DNA of 64,000 nt from Candidatus Planktophila sp. (GTDB lineage: Bacteria; Actinomycetota; Actinomycetes; Nanopelagicales; Nanopelagicaceae). Below the pieces are notes generated by a model, which saw only the letters and a list, made by a program, of their open reading frames with translations, did no database searches and had not been told where the DNA came from. A program made the translations under genes and the position numbers. Positions 43,048 to 52,371 of this stretch are shown in pieces; within the stretch, counting starts at the first letter, position 1; each line of letters opens with the position of its first letter. The stretch spans positions 1 through 64,000 of the forward strand of contig JAUSFN010000026.1 in assembly GCA_030649935.1 (NCBI GenBank), read 5' to 3'.

Positions 43048-44067
43048 ATGAAAAAACGGCCTATTTCAATGTTGGATGTTGCCGCCTATAGCCAAGTTTC
43101 ACACCAAACCGTCTCGAGAGTCCTTAATAACCATAAAAATGTAAGCGTCAAAACCCGATCAAAGGTTTTGGCGGCTATGAAAGAGCTCGGTTACGCTCCA
43201 AACTTGGCCGCTCGAGCGTTGTCTAATGGCAAAACTACGACTATTGGGGTTTTGAGTTATAACTCCATTCTTTTTGGCCCTGCCTCCATGCTCCATGCCG
43301 TTCAGAATGCTGCTCGAGAGATTGGATATACCGTTACTTTGGCAACAACTAAAGGGGTTGATGAGTCGGCCATATCTACCGGTATCCGAGAGTTGGTTCA
43401 AAGTGGTGTTGATGGAATCATATTAATTACTCCACTAACAAAGGGAAGTCAGATAAAAGAAGATGTTTTATCTGGAACCCCTTGCGTGATCGTAGAAGGA
43501 GAAGGCTGGAAGGAAATGCCTTCTGTAAATGTTGATCAGTTCGTTGGCGCACAAAAGGCTGTTGAGTATTTGATAGCCCTCGGTCATACAGTTATAGCGC
43601 ACATTTCTGGCCCCAGCACTTGGTATGAGGCTAGTAAGCGCCGCGAGGGTTGGAAAAAAGCACTTAGAAATGCTCGCCTTGAGTTGGGTCCACTCAAATA
43701 TGGCGATTGGTCGGCAAATTCTGGTTACCATGCAATCAGAGAGTTAATAAAAGAAAGTAATGCGACCGCTGTATTTGTTGCAAACGATGCAATGGCCCTT
43801 GGAGTATTAAAGGCATTGAATGAACTTAAGGTAAAGGTGCCGAAAGATATAAGTGTGGTTGGTTTTGATGATATTCCTGAGTCGGAATTTTTGATTCCTG
43901 GTTTAACAACAATCCGACAGGATTTCAATTCCGTGGGAAACTTGGCTCTTGAGCTTCTCATGGACCGTATAGGGAAAAAGAAACGGGACTCTTTTCATAT
44001 TGCTATCCAGCCAGAATTGATAATCCGAAAAAGTACATCACCGATTGCAAGTATGCAGCAAGTTTAG
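43048..44067 (+). CDS. LacI-family transcriptional regulator of the arabinoside operon
   Basis: A 339-aa regulator. N-terminal HTH (ISMLDVAAYSQVSHQTVSRV) with hinge helix LAARALSNGKTTTIG, then a periplasmic-binding-protein-like effector domain (VIVEGEGWKEMPSVNVDQF, FVANDAMALGVLKALNEL, ISVVGFDDIPESEFLIPGLT). Ribosome-binding site AAGGAG. It is divergent from the transport/arabinose operon, with a perfect palindrome between them, so it most likely represses that operon until an arabinose-type ligand binds. It replaces the AraC/AraR regulators of other bacteria. Confidence 0.92.
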   Translation: MKKRPISMLDVAAYSQVSHQTVSRVLNNHKNVSVKTRSKVLAAMKELGYAPNLAARALSNGKTTTIGVLSYNSILFGPASMLHAVQNAAREIGYTVTLATTKGVDESAISTGIRELVQSGVDGIILITPLTKGSQIKEDVLSGTPCVIVEGEGWKEMPSVNVDQFVGAQKAVEYLIALGHTVIAHISGPSTWYEASKRREGWKKALRNARLELGPLKYGDWSANSGYHAIRELIKESNATAVFVANDAMALGVLKALNELKVKVPKDISVVGFDDIPESEFLIPGLTTIRQDFNSVGNLALELLMDRIGKKKRDSFHIAIQPELIIRKSTSPIASMQQV

Positions 44068-44307
44068 GTAACATTCGAGGGATCTGTTCGAGTTTTTGAT
44101 GGCAATCTTAAGTTCGTTATTTCTTAAATTGTGTAGAAATCGTGCGGCAAAAATCCTGGGGGCAGTTGTTGCGTCGCAAATCTACTTGCTACATCTAATG
44201 GATGTGCGTAATTACTTAATTAGTGCAACTCCAGTTTCTGCTGCAACTTCTCTGACAGTTCCTGGAAATACAAACTGGAAAGGAAAATATTTCACCTAGG
44301 GGACCTA

Positions 44308-44335
44308 TTGCCAGCGTGAAGTCTGCGCCTAGTAT
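44308..44335 (+). promoter_or_regulatory. Possible promoter TTGCCA-16-TAGTAT for the ceramidase-like operon
   Basis: A -35-like TTGCCA and a -10-like TAGTAT with a 16-bp spacer lie 23 bp before the start codon at 44358, with GAGAGGAG between. The rest of 44068-44357 has no convincing gene. Confidence 0.3.
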
Positions 44336-44357
44336 TAATCCCAGAGAGGAGAAATAA

Positions 44358-45755
44358 ATGGCATCAACTGATTCACCCAATGCAAGCCTCACGCCTTCGA
44401 TAACACATTGGCGCGAGGCGATGAGTTCACTTCGCGCAGGTGTTGCCCAGCGAGAGTTCACCCCAAAGGTCGGAATCGCTTCAGGTATCTGGGGGGCGTC
44501 TAAGAAATCTCGCTCAGAGAGCATTCATATAGGTCTCTTCTTAACCGCGATTGCTCGCGAGGGTAATGATGGTCGCAAAAGTTTCATCGTTGGAATTGAT
44601 CTCTGCGTACTAGGTTGTGCCGAATGTGCCGACGATTTGCTCGAGGAGATTGCTAAAGGAGTTGGCGTAAGCCGCGATCAAATTCTTTTCTCATCCAGCC
44701 ATACACATGCTGTGCCGATGCCCTGCATCCATAGACCAAAGAAAGATGGCTCGGAGTTTGTTCCGGAATTTAGAGAGTTGATTATAAAGAATACGATTGA
44801 TGCTTGTATCGAAGCGGGATCAAAGATTGCCGATGTTGATATCACTTGGGGATATGGCCATTGTGATCTCGCGGTAAATAGAGATCTTCCTTGTGGCGAA
44901 GTCGAGGTGGTGGCATTTAATCCAGAGATAATCGCTGATGACACACTCACTGTCGGGCGAATCTCAACGCGCGATGGAAAGATAATTGCGACGATTGCAA
45001 ACTATGCCTGCCACCCAACGACTCTTGCCTGGGACAATATGGCTATTTCACCCGATTACGTGGGTATGGCACGAATTATTGTAGAAGCAGAGACTAAAGC
45101 GCCGATGCTATTTCTGCAGGGAGCATCGGGTGAACTATCACCGCGCAATCAATACAGTGGTGATACCGCACTTGCCGATCGCAATGGTGCGATTTTAGGA
45201 CATGCGATTCTCTCCACCCTAAAGGCTATGCAATCACCTGGCTGCGGTTTGAGATGGAATGGCATCGTGGAATCTGGCGCACTTCTTGGTGAATGGAACG
45301 AAGAGAAAGTCACTGGCTCAAGCAATGCAAAAGAATTTCGCGTTGATGTTCCGGTGCGCGTCAAAGAGTGGAAGAGCATTGAGCAATTACTTGAAGAGTG
45401 GGCGGGAATTGATCCCGATGCACTTGAAGAACGTATTGAGCGTGCAAAGCGACTTCGGATTGGATATGAATCTGGCGCTGAAGTAACCCATCCGGTCTGG
45501 ATTTGGCAGTGGGGCGAGGCAATATTTGTTGCCCAACCTGGTGAGGCTTACTCCTATATTCAAACAGAGTTGCGTAAGCGTAACCCGGGACGAATTATCT
45601 TTGTTGTAAATCTCACCAATGCGCCGGGGCTTTTCTACTTACCAATTCGTTCGGCATATAACGCGCCTGCTTATCAAGCTTGGCAGACTTTATTAGCGCC
45701 AGGATGTATTGAGGCCGTGACTGATTATGTTGACAAAGAGTTAAAGAAAATCTAA
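44358..45755 (+). CDS. Neutral/alkaline ceramidase N-terminal-domain hydrolase, paralogue 1
   Basis: A 465-aa protein of the neutral ceramidase N-terminal family (PF04734-like), a zinc amidase fold. Zinc-site residues can be matched: HxH in SSSHTHAVP (His115), His219 in NYACHPTTLAW, Glu395 in QPGEAYSYI, and Tyr426 in APGLFYLPIR. It lacks a signal peptide and the C-terminal immunoglobulin-like domain of true ceramidases (about 650 aa), so it is a cytoplasmic single-domain form. Ribosome-binding site GAGAGGAG. First of three tandem paralogues; a fourth is at 56131. Context with SDR, enolase-superfamily and CoA genes argues against sphingolipid as substrate. True substrate unknown. Confidence 0.8.
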   Translation: MASTDSPNASLTPSITHWREAMSSLRAGVAQREFTPKVGIASGIWGASKKSRSESIHIGLFLTAIAREGNDGRKSFIVGIDLCVLGCAECADDLLEEIAKGVGVSRDQILFSSSHTHAVPMPCIHRPKKDGSEFVPEFRELIIKNTIDACIEAGSKIADVDITWGYGHCDLAVNRDLPCGEVEVVAFNPEIIADDTLTVGRISTRDGKIIATIANYACHPTTLAWDNMAISPDYVGMARIIVEAETKAPMLFLQGASGELSPRNQYSGDTALADRNGAILGHAILSTLKAMQSPGCGLRWNGIVESGALLGEWNEEKVTGSSNAKEFRVDVPVRVKEWKSIEQLLEEWAGIDPDALEERIERAKRLRIGYESGAEVTHPVWIWQWGEAIFVAQPGEAYSYIQTELRKRNPGRIIFVVNLTNAPGLFYLPIRSAYNAPAYQAWQTLLAPGCIEAVTDYVDKELKKI

Positions 45756-45773
45756 TGAGAGGCAGAAAGGGCT

Positions 45774-47201
45774 GTGAGTAAATCAAAGGTTCTACCAAAG
45801 ACAAGTAGTACGGATCTGCCTCCAATTGAGAAACAATTCCACTATCCATTTAGCGCATCTCTCAAAGCCGGCGTTGCCCAACGCAATATCAATCCACCTA
45901 TAGGAATCAGGGCCGCAAGTTGGGGGGCTGCAAAGTCACACGTTGCAACTGGACTTCATCGCGATATAACCACAACGGCTCTGGCAGTACTGCATGGATC
46001 AACTCCGCTATATCTCGTAACAATTGACTGGGGTTGGTGGCAGGGAGTTAAGGATGATTTGAATATCCGCGGCAAAGTTATTGCTGGCCTTGGAATCAAA
46101 GAAGATCAACTCCAGTTACACCTTACCCATACACATGCTGGTCCAAATACTGCTTGCGATGTTGCTCATCTAGAAGGTGGCGAAATGCTTGAGCCGTATC
46201 ATCAATTTGCGGTCGAAGCGATAATTAGCGCCTGTAAAGAAGCTAAAGATGGAGCGATTGCCGCAACTATTACCTGGGCATATGGGAAATGTGATCTCGC
46301 GGTTAATCGCGAACTTCCCTGCGGCGAAGTAGATATCGTCGGCTTTAATCCCGATGTAGCTGCAGATGACACACTCACGGTTGGGCGTGTAAGTGATGCT
46401 TCTGGAAAAATTATCGCAACCATCGTTAACTACGCATGTCATCCAACAACTCTCGCTTGGCAAAATACAGATATCTCACCAGACTTTGTCGGCGCTACTC
46501 GTGACTTGGTTGAGCAAAAGACTGGTGCGCCAATGCTATTTCTTCAAGGCGCATCCGGAGATCTAGCGCCACGTGATGGATATGTTGGAGATCATGAGAT
46601 CGCCGATAAGAATGGACGAATTCTTGGATACGCATCTCTTGCAGTATTAGAGAAGATGATTCCATCAGGTAAAGCGATGCGCTTTAAGCGTCGAGTGGAA
46701 TCTGGTGCACTCCTTGGTGAATGGGAAGATTTTAAATTTGATAGTTCTACGTTCACAGATGCAATTAGGCTAGATATTGATGTACCACTGCAAGATCTTC
46801 CAACCTTTGAAGAGTTAGAAGAACGCTGGAAAGATATCGATGCTGGTGCGCGCGAAACTCGTTTAGCGCGAGCGAGAAAATTGCGAACTGGTTACGTGCT
46901 AGAAAATCAGAGAGCTAAGCATCCGGTCTGGATCTGGGCTTGGGGCGATGCCATCATCGTTGGGCAACCTGGTGAGGCTTACTCATATTTCCAAATGGAG
47001 TTAAGACGCAGGCATCCAGATCGAGTTATCTTCGTACTCAATTGCACCAATGGACCGGGTTATGTGTACATCCCAACACCTGATGCTTACACGCGTTTTC
47101 GTTATCAATCTTGGCAAACACTCCTTGAAGTCGGCGCTCTTGAATTGATTACTGATGAAGTTTCAACGGCCATTGCGCGAATACCGAAAGTTGAAAAGTA
47201 G
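45774..47201 (+). CDS. Ceramidase-like hydrolase, paralogue 2
   Basis: A 475-aa paralogue starting at GTG, 18 bp after paralogue 1 (AGAAAGG upstream). Zinc motifs are all present: LTHTHAGPNT, NYACHPTTLAW, GQPGEAYSYF and PGYVYIPT. It is closest to paralogue 1 by shared strings such as CDLAVNRELPCGEV and ADDTLTVGRVS, which points to a local duplication. It lacks a signal peptide. Paralogues 1 and 2 both contain HPVWIW shortly before the Glu motif. Likely to hydrolyse a related compound or different isomers of the same one. Confidence 0.8.
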   Translation: MSKSKVLPKTSSTDLPPIEKQFHYPFSASLKAGVAQRNINPPIGIRAASWGAAKSHVATGLHRDITTTALAVLHGSTPLYLVTIDWGWWQGVKDDLNIRGKVIAGLGIKEDQLQLHLTHTHAGPNTACDVAHLEGGEMLEPYHQFAVEAIISACKEAKDGAIAATITWAYGKCDLAVNRELPCGEVDIVGFNPDVAADDTLTVGRVSDASGKIIATIVNYACHPTTLAWQNTDISPDFVGATRDLVEQKTGAPMLFLQGASGDLAPRDGYVGDHEIADKNGRILGYASLAVLEKMIPSGKAMRFKRRVESGALLGEWEDFKFDSSTFTDAIRLDIDVPLQDLPTFEELEERWKDIDAGARETRLARARKLRTGYVLENQRAKHPVWIWAWGDAIIVGQPGEAYSYFQMELRRRHPDRVIFVLNCTNGPGYVYIPTPDAYTRFRYQSWQTLLEVGALELITDEVSTAIARIPKVEK

Positions 47202-48605
47202 ATGAACAAGGCAAGACCTGCGATAGTTCGTGAGAGTTCATATCTCTCACGCCTGCAAATCGGAGTAGCAACTGCCGACATCACGCCCCCAGTTGGGATC
47301 TCAGCAAATCCTTGGGGAAAGAGCAAGAGCGCGATCTCACGTGGTGTCCATAAACCGATGGAGGCAACTGTCGCTGCAATTAGCAGTGATGGCGATAAAG
47401 AGCTCTCGTTAATTTTCGGCTTAGATCTTGGGTGGATTGGTTGTCATCAATGTGATGTCGTTAATTTTCGATCTCGTTTAGCGCGCGAATTAAACCTTGA
47501 TATCGATTCAATTCTGGTTAATCTCAGTCAGACACATAAAGGTCCCCCTTTCTGCATCCACGAACCGGCCCGCGAAGGTGGCGAGTTAGTGGCGGGTTAT
47601 ATCGAAAAGACAATTGCAGATTTGATTTCGGCTGGAAAGCGCGCGATCCAGTCTCGCCAGGAAGCTGATTTAACTTGGGCTTATGGCAAATGCGCACTCG
47701 GTACAGTCCGTGATCTAGTAGTAACTGATGGCGATTTAACCCAGACGGTAGTTGGTTATAACCCCGAATTAGAGCCAGATGAGACTTTGGTAGTTGGCAG
47801 GGTTACGGATCAGAGCGGGAAAATAATTCTCACGATTGTTAATTATGGATGCCATCCCACATCAGTTGGTTGGGAGAGCGATTTAATCAGCCCTGATTAT
47901 GTTGGTAGAGCAAGAGAATTGGTGGAAGAAGCTACAGGTGCGCCGATGTTATTCCTGCTTGGTGCCTGTGGAAATGTTGCACCGAAAGAACAGTACTCCG
48001 GCGATGTTTCTGTTGCAGATCGCAATGGCGAGATGTTGGGCTATTCGACCTTAGCAACTTTAGCCAGCATGCTTGCGCCATCGTGCGAGCTCCGCTTTGA
48101 CCAAGTAATTACTTCAGGTTCAAACCTTGCCTCGTGGCTGCCTACAAAAATTGACCCTAATGAACTCTTTGATCGCAAGAAGATTTTTGTAGAGATGCCT
48201 CATAAAGAACTTCTCACAGATGAGCAGATGAAAACAGCGTGGGCACCCCTGACAGCTACTGAAGTATTTTTAAATTTTCGGATTAGAAAGCAGCACGAAA
48301 TTCGAATTGATTACGTCACCGGCGATGGAACGGTGAAGCACCCGGTCTGGATTTGGCAACTTGGAGATGCAATCGTAATTGCGCACGGAGGTGAAGCTTA
48401 TTTGGAGTTGGCTCGAGATTTAAGACGGAGAAATGCAGATCGTATGATTGTCTTCCTAGATATGACCAATGGTCCGGGTTATCTCTACCTGCCTACAAAA
48501 ATTGCCTATGAACAAAATAACTACCAATCACAACAGAGCATCGTTGCGTCAGGCGGTCTTGAGAAGATGCTTGAAGTTCTCGATCAAGCAATCAAATCTC
48601 TGTAA
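47202..48605 (+). CDS. Ceramidase-like protein, paralogue 3 with altered zinc site
   Basis: A 467-aa paralogue starting at ATG directly after the stop of paralogue 2 (no gap), so translation is probably coupled. The first His of the HxH zinc motif is Gln here (LSQTHKGPP instead of SHTHAGP). The other positions are kept (NYGCHPTSVGW, HGGEAYLEL, PGYLYLPT). The CDLAVNRELPCG region is changed to CALGTVRDLVV. It may bind zinc weakly, use another metal, or act as a non-catalytic partner of paralogues 1 and 2. Convergent with the EamA gene. Confidence 0.78.
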   Translation: MNKARPAIVRESSYLSRLQIGVATADITPPVGISANPWGKSKSAISRGVHKPMEATVAAISSDGDKELSLIFGLDLGWIGCHQCDVVNFRSRLARELNLDIDSILVNLSQTHKGPPFCIHEPAREGGELVAGYIEKTIADLISAGKRAIQSRQEADLTWAYGKCALGTVRDLVVTDGDLTQTVVGYNPELEPDETLVVGRVTDQSGKIILTIVNYGCHPTSVGWESDLISPDYVGRARELVEEATGAPMLFLLGACGNVAPKEQYSGDVSVADRNGEMLGYSTLATLASMLAPSCELRFDQVITSGSNLASWLPTKIDPNELFDRKKIFVEMPHKELLTDEQMKTAWAPLTATEVFLNFRIRKQHEIRIDYVTGDGTVKHPVWIWQLGDAIVIAHGGEAYLELARDLRRRNADRMIVFLDMTNGPGYLYLPTKIAYEQNNYQSQQSIVASGGLEKMLEVLDQAIKSL

Positions 48606-48614
48606 ATAGGAGAG

Positions 48615-49445
48615 CTAACTTACAAATCTAAGGGATACGATTCCCGCAACCGCGATCACCGCGGCAATAATCGTAGATCGATCGGGAATGCTCTTGGAAG
48701 TAATTGACTCAAAGAGCAGAACCCATAACGAGACAGTAGCAAGTATCGAAACCATCAAGATGATTTCCCCACCTTGCAGAGCATAAACAGAGGCAATCGA
48801 TCCGACCGAAATGAGCGATGTTCTTTGCATTAATTTCAATAGATCGCTCTTGGTTAAGCCCCTTGGTGGAAAAATCACGATGTAGAAAAGACCGGCAAGT
48901 ACTTGTCTGACGATGAAAGTCTCAGAAATATTTACGCCTTCTGCTCCAAGTACGGCGACATTTACAGATACGAAACCGGCGGCAAGAGCCGCAGAGAGAG
49001 TAAAGAAGATTGTCACTCCCAAACGCAAGCCTGGAATGCTTGATCGAATTGGGAAGAGAGTTGCGGCAATGAGAGCGATGACGGCAAGAACCTGCAGTGA
49101 TGACACACTTGTTCCGAGCCAAATTGGTGCGAGTACCAAAGCAACAGCTGGTGACAGGGTGCTGGATATCGAAGATATTGATGCCGAACTGCGCACGATG
49201 ATTACAAAGATGAAATAACCCGCGATGATGCTAGCGATGGCTGCACTTACATGGAGTGCGAGAATTTTTGGTTCAAATACAATCCAGTCTCGCTGAACCA
49301 ATGCAATCGGCAAGGTGAAGAAACAATTAAGAAGAAAAAGTGGGCCGAGTGTCTTAAGGAATGAGATTTGTGTTGTTATACCCTTTGTAAGAAATGTTCC
49401 GAGACCCATTGTAAATGCAGCAAAAATGGCCACTATTTCAAACAC
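48615..49445 (-). CDS. EamA/DMT-family membrane transporter
   Basis: A 276-aa protein made almost wholly of about ten transmembrane helices in two EamA-like halves (e.g. IAAFTMGLGTFLTKGI, then LYALQGGEIILMVSI-type segments in the second half). DMT proteins export or import small metabolites. It lies between the ceramidase-like operon and an SDR gene, but on the opposite strand, so its link to the pathway is only positional. Substrate unknown. Confidence 0.75.
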   Translation of the reverse strand: MFEIVAIFAAFTMGLGTFLTKGITTQISFLKTLGPLFLLNCFFTLPIALVQRDWIVFEPKILALHVSAAIASIIAGYFIFVIIVRSSASISSISSTLSPAVALVLAPIWLGTSVSSLQVLAVIALIAATLFPIRSSIPGLRLGVTIFFTLSAALAAGFVSVNVAVLGAEGVNISETFIVRQVLAGLFYIVIFPPRGLTKSDLLKLMQRTSLISVGSIASVYALQGGEIILMVSILATVSLWVLLFESITSKSIPDRSTIIAAVIAVAGIVSLRFVS

Positions 49446-49523
49446 GTCGCAACGCTATCAATTGCAACTACATAAATAAATGGTTTTTAATGGCAGAATT
49501 GTACTCTAAGCCAAGGAGCGGTT

Positions 49524-50318
49524 ATGAATTCAGTAGATCAACTCTTAGGAATTAAAGGTCGCCTAGCGATGATTGTTGGCGCTGCTGGTGGTTATGGACG
49601 CCAATGTGCACTGACACTAGCTGAGAATGGTGCAAACGTTGCTCTGATTGATCGCAATCAAGATGAATTAGAGAAGACTCAAGCAATGGTTCTTGCTGGA
49701 AATCCTGGCGCATTTACTGCAATTTTCAACGCTGATATCTCTTCAGTTGATAACTGTGACCAGCTAATTAAAGATGTTTATCAAAAGTTTAATCGCATAG
49801 ATATTTTGGTTCACACAGCTGCGGTATTGCAGAATGTCCTGCCGGAAGACGTTGATGAAGAACATTGGAATACAACGCTTAACGTCAATCTGCGTAGCCA
49901 ATTCTTTATCTCGCGCGGCGCAGCAAAGGTGATGCGTGAGGGAAAATGGGGAAGAATCACTAACTTCATCTCTACTGCCGGGCTCTCTGGAGGACTTCCT
50001 GGCTCAATTGTGTATGGAATATCAAAATCTGGTGCTGTTGCAATGACCAAGAACTTAGCCAGAGCCAATGGTCGCGATGGAGTTTTAGTTAACGCGCTCT
50101 CCCCTGCCACTTTAGATACACCGCTCTTTCGTCGCGGAATGAAAGATGATGTGCTCGCCGATTTGAAGAAGGAGCATTTGAGGATCAATGCATTCGGAAG
50201 ATGGACGCGACCTGAAGAAGTTGCCGCTGCAGTTTTATTTCTTTCCAGCGAAATGTCGAGCACTGTTACAGGTCACGTTCTACGGGCTGACTCCGGTGCG
50301 GAATTAGCTGGTCTTTAA
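49524..50318 (+). CDS. Short-chain dehydrogenase/reductase (SDR 1)
   Basis: A 264-aa classical SDR. Cofactor motif VGAAGGYGRQCA (TGxxxGxG variant), DR in LIDRNQDEL favouring NAD(H), the active-site tetrad with Ser in FISTAGLSGG, and Tyr/Lys in VYGISKSGAVA. The substrate loop after LSPATLDTPLF is typical of sugar or polyol dehydrogenases. Upstream ribosome-binding site AGGAGCGG. Overlaps the convergent hydrolase gene by 4 bp. Probably oxidises a hydroxyl of the intermediate made by the hydrolases. Confidence 0.85.
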   Translation: MNSVDQLLGIKGRLAMIVGAAGGYGRQCALTLAENGANVALIDRNQDELEKTQAMVLAGNPGAFTAIFNADISSVDNCDQLIKDVYQKFNRIDILVHTAAVLQNVLPEDVDEEHWNTTLNVNLRSQFFISRGAAKVMREGKWGRITNFISTAGLSGGLPGSIVYGISKSGAVAMTKNLARANGRDGVLVNALSPATLDTPLFRRGMKDDVLADLKKEHLRINAFGRWTRPEEVAAAVLFLSSEMSSTVTGHVLRADSGAELAGL

Positions 50319-52288
50319 AAAACCCTCCGCGAACGCTTCGTTGAAAAGCTCTTTCTAAAGTACTCGTCGCCGTTTACGGTGGCGACAATCTCTACCTGAT
50401 GCCAGATCTCCAACGGATCACTTGCCGTGGTGCAATCCGCCTCAATCCGAATCTGATGCGATCCATTCTCTTCGGTATAAATTGAACGGGCAGTTATCTC
50501 CGCATAACCTGGCTCAATTGAATTAACTTTCAATTGCCCGGCGTTAGCGAATACCGATTTACTCTCGAATTGATAGCCAATCTCACTATTTATCAGATCT
50601 TCTGTAAGGCGATACGAGACAGCAGGTAACTCTGGTGCTTCACCTCCAACCAATACTTTAATCGTTGCTCCATCATCATTTGCCGGTAGCGATAGATATG
50701 GAATGGTGATTGTTGATGGATATTTCGCAGAGCTGTGAAGTGTCAATACAAATGGATGAGCTGCAGGCCACGACATCTGGAAATCTGCTGAACCAATCTT
50801 TATCCCTATGCGATGTCTAGGATCTAATTGATACGCCAGGGCTACTAACTCGAGATCTACTTGATAAATCTTTTCTGGTGTCAGCGCGGCTGGAGTTTGG
50901 CTTGGATAACCGGCGTAGGAAATATTGATAAATCCTCGAGAAAGTAGGGATTGCAAACCATCTGGTGCTTGATCAATCAGAGATACAGATAATTGGCCAA
51001 TATCGCTATCGCTAGATAAGTAGATCCGGGCTCTTGGATTTCCTACAATTATAACTTTCTCTTCGGTAATTGCACCCAGAAGAGTAATCGAACGCTCAGA
51101 TTCTAAGTTTTGATCTAATGGCTTCAATACGTTGTAGCGAAATGGTCCACCTCCGACTTTCCCAGAGAAAGTACCGGCCTTAGGCGAATAAGGAATTGAA
51201 ATTTTGCTTTTCAGTTCTTGGGATTGCAGATCTTTTTCATTTCGGTCGAGGCTCATCTCGTTAAGGTTTAATGAGTATGTCTGCTCTTTACTATCTTCAA
51301 TCGGCCATTGCGATCCGGTAATAAAGTACCCAGGAGAATCCCTAATAAAATTACTTGGTTTGCGATATTTCTCTACATAGATTGTAAGTGGTGCACCAAG
51401 ATCAATATCTTCATCTTTTAGCCAACGATCCCACCAGCGCAGCGCTTCGCTATGCCAATCAATTCGCGGGCCTGGCAAAGCGTTATTTGGCCATTGATGG
51501 CCCCAAGGTCCAATTAAGGCGCGCTTTTCACCTTTTAATTGGGCAAAAATCCGGAGCATCGGATTTGAATACCAATCAGACCATCCCTCCACTACAAAGA
51601 CTGGGCAGATGATCTGATCTAACTCACCGCGAGCTGCTCGATTGCGCCAAAATTGTGAGTCCTCAATCTCGTTAAGAAAAGAGATTCCCCAAGGTGTGTT
51701 TCCTTCTAACCGTTCGCGCCAAATCTCACGCCACTTTTTTCCCCAAAGAGTTGCGCTAGGTGGTGCAAAGTTACGAGCACTCATAAATGGCGAGTAAGAC
51801 TCGTAGATGTAGTTACGTGGCGTACCACCAATATTTGTCCACTCTGCAAATGGATCATCACTTCCAGAACGAGCGATGATTGCTTTCAGCGCCAATGGTG
51901 CTTTCGCCGCCATCTGCAATGCGATTATTGCTCCGTAAGAAATTCCCCAGAGACCTACTTTCCCATCAGACCAACTCTGCTTTGATGCCCAATTAATCAT
52001 AAATAAGCCATCGCTTCGTTCTCCATCGCTATAGACAGAGTCCGAGATACCTGATGAATCTCCTGTACCGCGAACATCAAAGATGACCGTGGCGTATCCA
52101 TACTTTGCAAACTCCAAGAGATCGACACCACCAAGTCCGGTGCTTACGCGATAAGGGGTATAAGTCATTAAGACTGGAAACTTCTCATTACTATTCGGCC
52201 GCTTAATGAGCAGTGCAAGTGAGACGCCATCTTCCGTGGTTACGAAGATCTGCTCCTCGATAATATTTTTGTAAATAATTCGGTTCAT
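50315..52288 (-). CDS. CocE/NonD (peptidase S15) family hydrolase
   Basis: A 657-aa serine hydrolase with an alpha/beta-hydrolase domain. The nucleophile is in LWGISYGAIIALQM, the acid region in EGWSDWYSNPM and the His in LIGPWGHQWPN; a C-terminal jelly-roll X-Pro-type domain follows. No signal peptide. Members cleave esters or amides (cocaine esterase, X-Pro dipeptidyl peptidase, nonactate hydrolase). Together with the ceramidase-like proteins it suggests several hydrolytic steps on complex esters or amides. GTG/ATG choices do not affect the domain. Confidence 0.82.
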   Translation of the reverse strand: MNRIIYKNIIEEQIFVTTEDGVSLALLIKRPNSNEKFPVLMTYTPYRVSTGLGGVDLLEFAKYGYATVIFDVRGTGDSSGISDSVYSDGERSDGLFMINWASKQSWSDGKVGLWGISYGAIIALQMAAKAPLALKAIIARSGSDDPFAEWTNIGGTPRNYIYESYSPFMSARNFAPPSATLWGKKWREIWRERLEGNTPWGISFLNEIEDSQFWRNRAARGELDQIICPVFVVEGWSDWYSNPMLRIFAQLKGEKRALIGPWGHQWPNNALPGPRIDWHSEALRWWDRWLKDEDIDLGAPLTIYVEKYRKPSNFIRDSPGYFITGSQWPIEDSKEQTYSLNLNEMSLDRNEKDLQSQELKSKISIPYSPKAGTFSGKVGGGPFRYNVLKPLDQNLESERSITLLGAITEEKVIIVGNPRARIYLSSDSDIGQLSVSLIDQAPDGLQSLLSRGFINISYAGYPSQTPAALTPEKIYQVDLELVALAYQLDPRHRIGIKIGSADFQMSWPAAHPFVLTLHSSAKYPSTITIPYLSLPANDDGATIKVLVGGEAPELPAVSYRLTEDLINSEIGYQFESKSVFANAGQLKVNSIEPGYAEITARSIYTEENGSHQIRIEADCTTASDPLEIWHQVEIVATVNGDEYFRKSFSTKRSRRVF

Positions 52289-52371
52289 TGCCGTCCTACT
52301 CTTTGGTAAGCGAGTACGATCACTTTTTATGAAGCCTTCCTCGAGAATAACGTGGGAGTGAAATTAGCATA

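Noticed and set aside
44096-44299. Plus ORF 67 aa after the LacI gene
   Set aside because: No ribosome-binding site and no recognisable domain; the opposite strand shows an HTH-like string, so it is more likely spacer.
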